Of a DNA stretch of 64,000 bases, positions 19,085 through 27,723 are shown one piece after another (positions within the stretch are counted from its first letter, which is position 1; each line of letters starts with the position of its first letter). The DNA lies in contig DATENM010000054.1 in NCBI GenBank assembly GCA_035275065.1, forward strand, positions 248,001 through 312,000. Direction: 5' to 3'. The translations under genes and the position numbers were made by a program. The notes beneath the pieces are model-generated. The model ran no database searches. It saw only the letters and a program-made list of their open reading frames with translations, and was not told the origin of the DNA. The DNA is from Blastocatellia bacterium (lineage in GTDB: Bacteria > Acidobacteriota > Blastocatellia > UBA7656).

Positions 19085-20632
19085 TCAATCGGCCTCGGCG
19101 CGCGCTACCGGACTTGCGGCGGGAACCGTTTCAGCTTCGATCTGAGCCGGGCGCTCATTCAAGAGACTGTGGTGGCGGCCATAGGCGAAGTAGATTACAA
19201 AACCGACCAGCAGCCAGACGCCGAGCCGCAGCCAGTTCTCCGCCGGCAGCGAGAACATCAACAGCAAACAGGTGGCGATGCCGAGTATGGGCACCGCCGG
19301 CACCCAGGGGGCGCGGAACGGGCGCTCGGCTTCGGGGTGTGTGCGGCGCATGATCAGCACGGCGGCGCAGACGATCACGAACGCCGACAGCGTGCCGATG
19401 CTCACCAGGTCGGCCAGGATGCGCAGCGGCAAGAAAGCCGTCGCCGTGCCGACAAACATGCCGGTGACGATGGTGGACTTCCACGGCGTGCGGAATTTCT
19501 CATGCACAGCGCCAAAGAACTTTCGCGGCAGCAAGCCGTCGCGCGCCATCGCCAACAGGATGCGCGCCTGGCTCGAAATCGATACCAGCACGACCGACGT
19601 GATGCCGGCGAGCGCCCCGAAGGAAATCAAAAACTGCGCCCAGGTCAGCCCCTTCTGCTTGAAGGCATTCGACACCGGCGCGTTGGTGTCGAGTTGGTCA
19701 TAACGAATCATGCCGGTCAGCACCGCCGTCACGGCAATGTAAAGAATCGTACAAATCAGCAGCGAGGCGATGATGCTCAGCGGCACATCGCGGCGCGGGT
19801 TGCGCGCCTCTTCCGAGTTGGTCGAAACGGAGTCAAAGCCGATGTAAGCGAAGAAGATGATCGCCGCCGCGGCGAGCATGCCGAGCGGCTGGCCGCCGGC
19901 GTCCGAGCCGCCTAGCACGGGTTTGCCGAAGAAGCTAATGCCGGCAAAACCGAAGGGCGCGAACGGGTGCCAGTTCTTCGGGTCAACATAAAACACGCCG
20001 ACGCCGATGACCAGCAGCACGACCGCGACTTTCAAGACGACCATCGCCGTGTTGAACCGCGCGCTCTCTTTCATGCCGAGGACGAGGATCGTTGTGACCA
20101 GGACGGCGATAAGGATGGCGGGCAGGTCCAGCACTGTCCCCGTGGCGACGAGCCTGCCCAGAGCGGGATCGTAATCCATCGGCGCGCGGCTGATTGCATC
20201 CGGCAGCTTGAGGCCAAAGATACTGATCAAATCCTGGAAGTATTTCGACGCGCCGACGGCGACAGTCGAGGCGCTGACCGCATACTCCAGCACCAGGTCC
20301 CAACCGATGATCCACGCGAACAGTTCGCCGAGCGTCGCAAACGCATAGGTGTAGGCCGAGCCGGCGACCGGCACCATCGAAGCGAACTCGGCATAACAGA
20401 GCGCCGCAAAGACACAGGCGATGCCGGCGACGACAAACGACAGCATCAGCGCCGGCCCGGCTTTGCTGTTGGCGGCGACGCCCGTAAGCACGAAGATGCC
20501 CGTGCCGATGGTCGCGCCGACGCCGAGACTCGTCAGTTGCAGCGGGCCAAGCACGCGCCGCAGGCGGCCTTCGCCCACCATCTCTTTGAGGAGCAGGTCG
20601 AGCGGTTTTCTTCTGAACAGGTTATTTGCCAT
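19085..20632 (-). CDS. APC-superfamily amino acid permease, cationic amino acid transporter type
   Basis: At 515 aa, with 12-14 predicted transmembrane helices, it resembles the CAT/YhdG group that imports cationic or neutral amino acids. The first helix carries G-V-G-A-T-I-G-T-G-I-F-V-L-T-G, the substrate-backbone-binding motif of APC transporters. The N-terminal cytoplasmic segment (F-R-R-K-P-L, then L-x-R-x-L-G-x-L-x-L-T-S-L-G-V-G) and the P-V-A-G-S-A-Y-T-Y motif match this group. GGAGGT precedes the ATG. It appears to be a single-gene unit flanked by two inverted repeats (18985-19079 and 20686-20741). Confidence 0.9.
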   Translation of the reverse strand: MANNLFRRKPLDLLLKEMVGEGRLRRVLGPLQLTSLGVGATIGTGIFVLTGVAANSKAGPALMLSFVVAGIACVFAALCYAEFASMVPVAGSAYTYAFATLGELFAWIIGWDLVLEYAVSASTVAVGASKYFQDLISIFGLKLPDAISRAPMDYDPALGRLVATGTVLDLPAILIAVLVTTILVLGMKESARFNTAMVVLKVAVVLLVIGVGVFYVDPKNWHPFAPFGFAGISFFGKPVLGGSDAGGQPLGMLAAAAIIFFAYIGFDSVSTNSEEARNPRRDVPLSIIASLLICTILYIAVTAVLTGMIRYDQLDTNAPVSNAFKQKGLTWAQFLISFGALAGITSVVLVSISSQARILLAMARDGLLPRKFFGAVHEKFRTPWKSTIVTGMFVGTATAFLPLRILADLVSIGTLSAFVIVCAAVLIMRRTHPEAERPFRAPWVPAVPILGIATCLLLMFSLPAENWLRLGVWLLVGFVIYFAYGRHHSLLNERPAQIEAETVPAASPVARAEAD

Positions 20633-20685
20633 CGGTACACCTCCACGTTGAGTGATATGTTCGCGTCGTCGAGGTGCTCGCCGAT

Positions 20686-20741
20686 GTGGCGCAAGCTGTT
20701 AGCTTGCGCGAGTCACTGCGCAAGCTAACAGCTTGCGCCAC
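20686..20741. repeat. Dispersed double-hairpin repeat, copy 1
   Basis: Perfect 24-bp arms (20686-20709 and 20718-20741) flank an 8-nt loop GAGTCACT. Each arm is also a small palindrome of its own (CAAGCT-GTT-AGCTTG). Copy 2 at 62024-62079 has the same layout with compensating base changes. It lies between the permease and the MBL gene. Confidence 0.85.
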
Positions 20742-20749
20742 CACCTGCG

Positions 20750-21646
20750 TCAACGCGGCGATTTGTTCGAGAGGCTCTTGTGGATCGTCTCGATCCACGC
20801 GGGCGTCTTGATGAAGCCCTGGCCCCAGCTATTCCATTTTTCCGGCAACCCTTCAGCCTTGATCTGATCGAGCGACTTGCCGGCCTTGATGCGCTCGCGC
20901 ACGCTGCCGATGGTTTCGACCAGCATCTGGTGAAACTTCTTCAAGTCCTCGACATTTGCCAGCGGCCCGTGGCCGGGGATGATCCGGGCGTCCGCGAGAA
21001 TCTTGCCGAGCACCGCGGCGACGTTATGCTCATAGCCTTCGACATCGCCGCCGCTCGCCAGGTCAACGAACGGGAACATGCCGTTGAAGAACTGGTCGCC
21101 CATGTGGACGACGTTGGCCTTCGTGAAGTAGATCACGCTGTCGCCGTCTGTGTGACCGTGCGGCACATGCATGGCGCGAATCTCTTCGCCGTTGAAGAAG
21201 ACCGATAGCGAGCTGTCGAAGGTGATGACCGGCAGCGCTTCGGGCGGCGACGACGGCGGCGCGTTGCCGGTTGCCGGCTTCCACTCGCCTGACAAGCGCT
21301 TGCGCACGTTGTCGTGGGCGACGATGGTGCCTTCGGTGCTGAAGGCTTTGTTGCCGCCGGTGTGGTCGCCGTGATAATGCGTGTTCAAAATGTAGCGCAG
21401 CTTACCTTCGCCGAGCTTCCTGAGCGCGGCACGAATCTTGTCGGCGAGCGGCGCGAACTGGTCGTCAACGATCAAGATGCCGTCGGCGCCGACCGAGACG
21501 CCGATGTTGCCGCCTGCGCCTTCGAGCATGTAAATGTTGCCTGCGACCTGAGTGGATTTGATTTCGACTTTCGACAGGTCGTTCTGGGCCTGCGCGACCG
21601 CCAGGCAGACGACGAACGAAAGCACGAAAAGCAGATAATGCTTCAT
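20750..21646 (-). CDS. Secreted MBL-fold metallohydrolase
   Basis: A signal peptide (about 1-20, ending A-Q-A) is followed by a metallo-beta-lactamase fold. The zinc motif H90-Y-H92-G-D94-H95 is complete, with H163 or H165 in P-H-G-H-T-D-G-D, an aspartate in M-G-D-Q-F, and the last His in I-I-P-G-H-G-P. The closest general type is the periplasmic MBL hydrolase group with an H-x-H-x-D-H motif and a binuclear centre. The substrate cannot be told; beta-lactamase activity is not implied. AGGAGG precedes the ATG. It lies downstream of the LytS/LytTR pair but 240 bp away. Confidence 0.85.
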   Translation of the reverse strand: MKHYLLFVLSFVVCLAVAQAQNDLSKVEIKSTQVAGNIYMLEGAGGNIGVSVGADGILIVDDQFAPLADKIRAALRKLGEGKLRYILNTHYHGDHTGGNKAFSTEGTIVAHDNVRKRLSGEWKPATGNAPPSSPPEALPVITFDSSLSVFFNGEEIRAMHVPHGHTDGDSVIYFTKANVVHMGDQFFNGMFPFVDLASGGDVEGYEHNVAAVLGKILADARIIPGHGPLANVEDLKKFHQMLVETIGSVRERIKAGKSLDQIKAEGLPEKWNSWGQGFIKTPAWIETIHKSLSNKSPR

Positions 21647-21884
21647 AAACGGGCCTCCTGTTGTAAGCGAGATGTTTTCGAGCCGGGTGCTGCGCAGACA
21701 CTATACCGCAGCCGCCCGCGCATCACGAACGCCATCGCGCTTACCGAACAGGGCGCAAACCACTCACGGATTAACGCTAACGGTGCGACCACTGTAAGCG
21801 GGATGGCGGCAGGCGACAATGATTATGGTACGAAGGCTTTGATTGGTGGCACGAACGGTTAGTGAAGGGAACGAACGGCGCGGC

Positions 21885-22661
21885 CTAAAGCGCGTTGCCG
21901 AGCAATTCGCCGAGCCGCTTGCGGCAACTGCGGCTCAACATCAACTCGGTGCCGTCGCGCAGGATGACGCGATAGTCGTTGTGGAACCAGGGCTGGAGCT
22001 CGCGCACGCGGTCGAGATTGACAATCGTCGAGCGGTGAATGCGCATGAAGCGTTTGGGGTCGAGCTGCGCTTCGATCTGGCTGATGGCTTCGCGCACCAG
22101 ATGGGACTCACGGCCTACGTGCAAGCGCACGTACTTGCCTTCGGCTTCGATCCAATCGATCTCTTCGGTCTTGAGAAAGAAGGCCCGCCCGCCGGCTTTA
22201 ATGACCATGCGCTCAAGGTGGCTCTGTTGGGCGCGCAGCGCTTCGAGCAAGGCGAGCGTACGCTCGGTCACGTCGCTGCGGTCGCTGGTCAAGCGCGACT
22301 TCGCCCGCTGCAAGGCGTTGTCGAAGCGGCGGCGGTCGAACGGCTTGAGCAGGTAATCGAGCGCGTGGACTTCGAAGGCGCGCACCGCGTACTGGTCATA
22401 AGCCGTCACGAATATAATCAGCGGCGCTTCGTTCGCGGCAATCCGCTCTAGCACGGCGAAGCCATCCGCTTCGGGCATCTGCACGTCGAGAAAGACGAGC
22501 GCCGGCTGTTGCTCGCGAATGGCGGCAACCGCTTCGCTGCCGTTGGCACATTCGCCGATCACTTCGACATCCGCGTGGCGCGCCAGCATGCGGCGAATGC
22601 GCCGCCGTGCCAGCGGCTCGTCATCAACGATCAAGGTGCGAATCATTTTCGTCAGGCTCAT
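21885..22661 (-). CDS. LytTR-family response regulator
   Basis: The protein has an N-terminal receiver with D-D-E-P, phosphoacceptor D59 in V-F-L-D-V-Q-M-P, and the K in L-L-K-P-F. The C-terminal LytTR DNA-binding domain (about 150-255) has I-D-W-I-E-A-E-G-K-Y-V-R-L-H and F-M-R-I-H-R-S-T-I-V-N. This class regulates cell-surface or extracellular functions in many bacteria. Its ATG overlaps the stop of the upstream sensor kinase by 4 bp (ATGA), so the two are translated together and form a two-component system. The downstream MBL gene is a possible target. Confidence 0.92.
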   Translation of the reverse strand: MSLTKMIRTLIVDDEPLARRRIRRMLARHADVEVIGECANGSEAVAAIREQQPALVFLDVQMPEADGFAVLERIAANEAPLIIFVTAYDQYAVRAFEVHALDYLLKPFDRRRFDNALQRAKSRLTSDRSDVTERTLALLEALRAQQSHLERMVIKAGGRAFFLKTEEIDWIEAEGKYVRLHVGRESHLVREAISQIEAQLDPKRFMRIHRSTIVNLDRVRELQPWFHNDYRVILRDGTELMLSRSCRKRLGELLGNAL

Positions 22662-23798
22662 CTGATGGCCACTCTCCTTGAGGCATCGACCGCTTCGGCT
22701 TTCTCAAAAGGAATTTCAAGCGTGACCTGCAAGCCGCCGCCGGTTGCATCGGCCATCTCGAAGCGCTGCGCCGTGCCGTAGAGCTGTTCGAGCCGGGCGC
22801 GCGTGTTACTGAGCCCGACGCCGCCGCGCAGCTTGCCCGCCGAGTCCTGCGCCGCTGTCAGCCCCGGCCCGTTGTCTTTCACCTGCAAGACGAGCGCGCC
22901 GTTCAGGCGCGAGGCGCAGACCTGGATGCGGCCCGGCCCGGCCTGCGTGACAATGCCGTGGCGGATGGCGTTCTCGACGATGGGTTGCAGAATCAGGTTC
23001 GGCACCAGCGCGTCGAGCGCCTCGGTCGCCACCTCGAAGCTCACCTTGAGGCGGTCTTGAAAACGCACCTGCTCGATCCCCAGATAGCAGCGCAGGAACT
23101 CCAGCTCTTCTTGCAAGCGCACCTGTTGAGCGCCGGAGTTTTGTAAGGTCATTCGCAAAAAATCGCCCAACCGCGCCAGCATCTCGTCCGCCGCGTCAAT
23201 GTCTTCGTCGAGCAATGCGGAGATCGAGTTCAAGGTGTTGAAGAGAAAATGCGGCTGCAACTGCATCTTCAACGCCTGCAACTGCGCCTGCGCCAGCTCG
23301 GCCTTGAGCCGCGAGGCGCGCAGCTCTTCGCGTTGATAGCGGCGATAGTAATCGATGACAAAGCTGATGAGCATGAAGGTGCCGTAGCTCATATAACCGG
23401 TCGGCAGGTTGAAGAGAATGTCCGACTGATAGAGCTCGCGAACCGATGAATACTGACGATAGACCGCAACGTGCAGCGCCCAGCCAACGATCAGGTAGAT
23501 GGCGCGGTGAAAGAAGGCCAGCGTCAAGCAGGCCATCACATGAATGATCGAATTGCGCAGCCAGCCGTCGCGCCCGATCCGAAACCAGCGCGCCAGTCGA
23601 AAGATCAGCGGCGCGAGCAGCGCCCACAAAAACCAGTAAGGCAGCTCCCACACCAGCATGCCGCCGAGCGTCGGCTGATGGTTGAAGATGGCGACGTAAT
23701 GGCCGGCGAAGAAATAGTAGTTGAGCGTGAAGGACAGTCCGACGAGCGTCCACGCGACGAGGACTAGAACCCACAGCACCCAACCGCGCTTGAGCATG
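22658..23798 (-). CDS. LytS/YpdA-type sensor histidine kinase
   Basis: About six transmembrane segments in the first 150 residues are followed by a coiled linker (E-E-L-R-A-S-R-L-K-A-E-L-A-Q-A-Q) and the His_kinase motif with P-H-F-L-F-N-T-L-N near residue 183. A HATPase domain with the N-box V-E-N-A-I-R-H-G and the glycine-rich D-N-G-P-G-L lid completes the kinase. The start is ATG 23798 because AAGGAG lies 7-8 nt upstream and the first helix starts there. The same frame stays open to 24211, but that upstream part looks like a remnant of a different gene (see 23966-24181). It pairs with the LytTR regulator. Confidence 0.9.
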
Positions 23799-23898
23799 CA
23801 TAGACTCCTTGTGACTTTCGGACGTGGCTCTATGATAGCGCGAAACGACGACGACGGGCAGCCGTTTCTTGCGCGGCGGCCGTGTGTGGTTGGCTGAA

Positions 23899-23933
23899 GA
23901 AGGGCTTGAAGTGAAGACCGCTTCAAGCCCTTC
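23899..23933. terminator. 13-bp hairpin between the TonB-like remnant and the kinase
   Basis: Perfect arms GAAGGGCTTGAAG and complement enclose a 9-nt loop. On the minus strand it lies just after the point where similarity to a TonB-type N-terminus ends. It may be a relict terminator or a repeat element. Confidence 0.5.
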
Positions 23934-23965
23934 ATTGCAAGTGGCTGTCTCAGCCGATTGAATGG

Positions 23966-24181
23966 CTCGAATGCAACAGTAAACAGGCCGATGGCCATGC
24001 CGAAGCGCAGCAAATCTTTGTGCCGCGCGTTGCCTGCTTGATGGTCTTTGAAGGCGGCGGCGAGATAGCCTGCCGGGTTTTCCATGAACTGCCGCGCGGC
24101 TTCGCGCGCTTCGCCGGCGAGCCGCTGGATCAACGAGGATTGTTTGGGAAACAGGTCGAGAAACAACGCGTCATCTTGCAT
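23966..24181 (-). pseudogene. Remnant: N-terminus of an energy-transducer TonB-like protein
   Basis: Starting at ATG 24181, with GGAGGGAGT directly upstream, about 70 codons read M-Q-D-D-A-L-F-L-D-L-F-P-K then R-L-A-G-E-A-R-E-A-A-R-Q-F and G-Y-L-A-A-A-F-K, ending L-L-R-F-G-M-A-I-G-L-F. From memory, this matches the juxtamembrane N-terminus of TonB-like proteins in Acidobacteria-type genomes, which continue into a membrane helix and Pro-rich linker. Here the frame runs on into non-matching sequence and a hairpin and then the kinase gene. Identification rests on recall only. Confidence 0.4.
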
Positions 24182-24759
24182 ACTCCCTCCGCGAGCCGGA
24201 CGACCGGGCACGGGTCGGATCGCTCGGACTCGACTCTGCGAAGAGGGGTTGACCCTCTAGTCATTCTGTTCTCAGATAGGTTGAAGAATTCGGACACGGG
24301 GCGCGCCATCACGCCGCCGCTCAAGCGGCGCAACGGTCGCGCATTTGATATGCGTCAAGAGAATGATTGCACTCAGTCTGCTTGCAGCAAAACTGCGCCG
24401 TCGGCGCGTTAAGGCTAAGGGAGTTCCCTGCGAATCAACCGGCGCTTTTGCGAAATCGAAAAGAAATTGAAACCGGCAGCAGGTCGCCCGCGTCTAAATC
24501 AACGTGGTTTCAACGTGAGCGCGTGTCTTGACGGCACACCTCAGTCAACGATAGAGAAGAACAATGCCGTATCCAAAGCCCTCCGAATGCGCGTCGAAGA
24601 TCATGAACGAATCGCCTGTGAGGTTGGCAGAGCCAGGCAGGATCGTTAGAAATAGCATTCTTGAACATGGCTCCTCATCTGCCGGTGAAGCTTTCTAAGT
24701 TTCTACGCTTCGTGACGTGATCTCGCGCTAATTCCAAATCGCTCTTTCAGGAAGGCCTA
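24182..24759. other. Intergenic region (578 bp) without a supported gene
   Basis: Short GC-rich hairpins are visible (for example CGCCGCT-CA-AGCGGCG near 24311). Short open frames show no recognisable protein. The galactosidase promoter should lie in the AT-richer last 100 bp. Confidence 0.5.
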
Positions 24760-26880
24760 ATGACAGATCATAGTGAATACACGAATCAATCCATTCAAAT
24801 GAAAAGGCAGGCTCAACCGCGCAAGCCGGCGCGTCGCGGGTGGGTTCGGGCGCTTGTCCTGGGACTCGCCTGGGCGCTGGCGCTGGCCGTGCAATCGTCG
24901 GCGCAGGAATTGAGCAATGACTCGCTCAGGTTGCGTCTAGGCATCTCGCCCGAAGGCATTCCGATCATCAAGGAAGCGGTGTGGCTGGATAGCGGGCAGG
25001 TGGCGTTCCGCGATATGGGAACGCCGAATGGCCTCGACGACTGGGCGCCGGCGGCGCTGCTGCCGCCGGCATCGGCGGTGCCGACAGGCTGGGAGTTGAC
25101 CGAAGGCGAAAGCATGACGACGGCTGAAGCGACGCGCGAGCTGGCCAACAAGATGAGTCTCACATGGATCGTTGAGCTGCCGAAACACGCAGATCTCTTC
25201 CGCCTGCACATGCGGTTGACGAATGGCGGCAAGAAAGCGCGAGCGGTCGAATGGTTCCCGGGGTGGGCAGCAAGCTGGAATGTCGGCGGCCAGGCGCAAT
25301 GGGCGCGCTGGTGGGAGTCGCTGAAGTTCGACCGTACCGAGCAGGCTCTGAGCAACAGCCGCACGATTCGTCTGGGCAGCCGCCTGCACAGCTCGGACGA
25401 TGCCGGCGACGGGGTCAATCCTTACTGGGTGGTTGGCGGCGAAATGAACCGCATCTATTTCGGCCTGCAATGGAGTGGCGGCTGGAGCGCGACGTTGCGC
25501 GGGCTCGATAATGGCTTCACCTACTCGGTGGGGCTGCCGCCGGCAGAAACGCAACTGGTGTTGAACCGGCGCGAGACCATTGAAGGCCCGGCGCTGCTGG
25601 TGATGCCAGTCGCCGACGCCGACGAGGCGGAGAGTCGCGGAATGTGGATGCGGCAGCGCTACAACCTGGGGCGGACGCTCTATGGCGGCCCGCGCGCCTC
25701 CTTTCCGCTGATTTATAACAGTTGGTACGCCATCCGCCAGATGCTCAACGCCGATTTCCTGAGCCGTCAGGTCGCCACCATGACGCCGTACGCCTTCGAC
25801 GCGTTCGTTCTCGACGCCGGGTGGTTTATGGAGGGCCGCTGGAAGCCCGACCCGGATAAGTTCCCTGGCGGTGAGATGAGCGATACCCTGGCGGCGCTCA
25901 AGGCCAACGGCATCAAGCCGGGGCTGTGGTCAACGCCGCAATACGTCAGCGACAGCAATAACGCGTTTGCTTTGACGCTGGAAGACCCGCCGCTGGAAAA
26001 CCGCTTCCTGAGCGGCTATCTGCTTGACCTGTCGCAAGACGGCTTCAGCGACTACCTGGAAAACCATGTCGAGGGGCTGCGCAGCAAGTATTCGGTTGAC
26101 TATTGGAAATACGACCAGCCGTTCTTCACCGAGGTGTCGCGCTCAGGCGAGATGAAGAACGTCGTCGGGTTTCAGAGTGCTTTGCAAAACGTGCGGCTGA
26201 CCAACCCTGACCTGATGATCGAGAACTGCTTGAATGGCGGGCGCATGATCAACGACTTCACGCTGCTGGCGACGCAGACGAGCTGGCTCAGCGACTATGG
26301 CAAGAGCGGCTTTCCCGATCCGCAGGTGAATATTCGTAGCGCGCTGAATGCGCTGGAGAGCGTCTTTCCGTGGGCGGCTTTGCGCTTCACCATCCGCATG
26401 GACACGCTCGACCCGGATGATGATGAGATGGCGCGGCTCTGTTGCCGCAGCGCGATGATCGGCACCTGGGGACTGTCGACCGACCTGTCGCAGGTCGGCG
26501 AGCGCCAGCAGAATGTCATCCTCCAGGAGGTTGCGAACTATCGGTGGTTAAGTCCACTGAAATTCTCTTGCGTCTACGACCTGCGGCTGCCGAGCGACGA
26601 GGCGGAAGTGGCAGGCGTCACTTTCTATAGCAGCAAACGCTATCGCGCCGGCGTCCTGCTCTACCGCTGGGAGCGTGAGGGCGCCTTTGACGAGCACGTT
26701 ACGCTGGCGCGGCTAAAGCCAGAGCTGACCTATCACGTGGTTGACGTAGACACGGGCGCGGAGTTCACTGCCAGCGGCAGCGACTTGATACGCAACGGCG
26801 TCAACGTCTCGTTTGGCAGCCAGCGGCTGTCGGCTATGCTGTTCATCGAGACGGTCACGCCAACCGCGACGGCAAAGTAA
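24760..26880 (+). CDS. Secreted GH36-like alpha-galactosidase
   Basis: The product is a 706-aa glycoside hydrolase of the alpha-galactosidase clan (GH-D; closest to GH36). A positively charged N-terminus and hydrophobic stretch (about residues 25-49, ending S-A-Q-E) form a signal peptide. An N-terminal beta-supersandwich is followed by a (beta/alpha)8 barrel. Likely catalytic residues are D452 in V-D-Y-W-K-Y-D-Q-P (nucleophile) and D512 in S-W-L-S-D-Y (acid/base); the A-G-W substrate segment and the E-N-C-L-N-G-G-R-M segment are also visible. ATG 24760 has AGGAAGG 5 nt before it; M14 at 24799 is an alternative. The gene stands alone, suggesting breakdown of plant or polysaccharide galactosides. 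Confidence 0.8.
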   Translation: MTDHSEYTNQSIQMKRQAQPRKPARRGWVRALVLGLAWALALAVQSSAQELSNDSLRLRLGISPEGIPIIKEAVWLDSGQVAFRDMGTPNGLDDWAPAALLPPASAVPTGWELTEGESMTTAEATRELANKMSLTWIVELPKHADLFRLHMRLTNGGKKARAVEWFPGWAASWNVGGQAQWARWWESLKFDRTEQALSNSRTIRLGSRLHSSDDAGDGVNPYWVVGGEMNRIYFGLQWSGGWSATLRGLDNGFTYSVGLPPAETQLVLNRRETIEGPALLVMPVADADEAESRGMWMRQRYNLGRTLYGGPRASFPLIYNSWYAIRQMLNADFLSRQVATMTPYAFDAFVLDAGWFMEGRWKPDPDKFPGGEMSDTLAALKANGIKPGLWSTPQYVSDSNNAFALTLEDPPLENRFLSGYLLDLSQDGFSDYLENHVEGLRSKYSVDYWKYDQPFFTEVSRSGEMKNVVGFQSALQNVRLTNPDLMIENCLNGGRMINDFTLLATQTSWLSDYGKSGFPDPQVNIRSALNALESVFPWAALRFTIRMDTLDPDDDEMARLCCRSAMIGTWGLSTDLSQVGERQQNVILQEVANYRWLSPLKFSCVYDLRLPSDEAEVAGVTFYSSKRYRAGVLLYRWEREGAFDEHVTLARLKPELTYHVVDVDTGAEFTASGSDLIRNGVNVSFGSQRLSAMLFIETVTPTATAK

Positions 26881-26896
26881 GTGGTTAAATTGCCGG

Positions 26897-26934
26897 ATCG
26901 ACAGGCCGCGGGCGCGCGTCGGCGGTCTGTCGAT
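26897..26934 (+). terminator. Hairpin after the galactosidase gene
   Basis: A 13-bp stem (ATCGACAGRCCGC) with one mismatch and a 12-nt loop lies 17 bp past the stop codon. No T-run follows. Confidence 0.5.
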
Positions 26935-26974
26935 TGGCGAAAAAGCGCGCCCGCCGAGCCCTGGAATTGTTTCG

Positions 26975-27003
26975 TAGACTTTCGCCGGGCGATCTGGTAA
27001 GAT
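26975..27003 (+). promoter_or_regulatory. Candidate sigma70 promoter for the RRM/DEAD genes
   Basis: TAGACT (26975-26980) and TAAGAT (26998-27003) are 17 bp apart. It would give a leader of about 140 nt before the RRM start. A similar TAAGATATCC box occurs near 59008, before the outer-membrane gene. Confidence 0.45.
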
Positions 27004-27152
27004 ATCCGTGTTCGTTTAGGCAGACCGAGCGCTGCTAGTTGACTTAAGGTTTCAGGAGTTTCCCGCTACTGCTTGGAGAGAGTTTGATTCAGTTTCTCAT
27101 TCCTTTCCCACAAAGCCTCGGAAGTTCCTCTTAACTATTTTCAGGAGACACC

Positions 27153-27530
27153 ATGAAGAGAATCTACGTTGGTAACCTGTCGTATCAAACGACGGAAGCC
27201 GATCTCACTGATCTGTTTGAGCAAGTGGGTCAGGTCGAATCGGTAAACATCATTACGGACCGCGACACGGGACGTTCCAAGGGCTTTGCGTTTGTCGAGA
27301 TGAACGACGAGGATGCGGAGAAAGCCATTGCGCAATTCAACGGCACCGAAGTCATGGGACGGTCGGTGACGGTCAATGAAGCGCGGCCTCGCGAAGAGCG
27401 TGGCGGCGGGCGCGGCGGCTTCGGCGGCAACCGCGGTGGCGGCGGCGGACGTGGCGGCTTCGGCGGCGGCGGCGGACGTGGCAGCGGCGGCGGCGGCGGC
27501 GGACGTGGCGGCTACGGAAACCGTTACTAA
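27153..27530 (+). CDS. RNA-binding protein: RRM domain with Gly/Arg-rich tail
   Basis: A single RNA-recognition motif occupies residues 1-80, with RNP2 I-Y-V-G-N-L (4-9) and RNP1 K-G-F-A-F-V-E-M (43-50), both with the stacking aromatics. The C-terminal 45 residues are an RGG-like tail of Gly, Arg, Phe and Tyr. The protein resembles the cyanobacterial Rbp family, induced by cold and binding mRNA. AGGAG precedes the ATG. A DEAD-box helicase follows, consistent with a role in RNA structure or mRNA handling. The tail's GGCGGC-rich DNA explains the apparent repeats on other frames. Confidence 0.92.
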   Translation: MKRIYVGNLSYQTTEADLTDLFEQVGQVESVNIITDRDTGRSKGFAFVEMNDEDAEKAIAQFNGTEVMGRSVTVNEARPREERGGGRGGFGGNRGGGGGRGGFGGGGGRGSGGGGGGRGGYGNRY

Positions 27531-27723
27531 GTCGGCCACGAGTGCTGACCAGTTTAGGCAAGGGATGAGCGAGCCGAGCTCGTTCATCCCAGCCCAAAGA
27601 GCGATGCAAGCAGTCGAAGGAATCAAGGCTCCCATCTCATCTCAACTCTGCAACACCCCTGCAATCACCAGTGCTGCGGCGACGCCGGCAACCCGCCGCC
27701 ACGCCGCAACGAAAGAAAGGTTC

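Noticed and set aside
24467..24649. 60-codon open frame in the gap before the galactosidase
   Set aside because: No ribosome site and no recognisable protein.
27077..27090. agagagtttgattc resembles the start of 16S rRNA
   Set aside because: Only about 12 bases match and no rRNA follows; it lies in the leader of the RRM gene.
27400..27525. GGCGGC-type tandem repeat
   Set aside because: Explained by the Gly/Arg-rich tail of the RRM protein.
27376..27723. Upstream extension of the DEAD-box frame
   Set aside because: Overlaps the RRM gene out of frame with Ala-rich shadow sequence; ATG 27724 has its own ribosome site.
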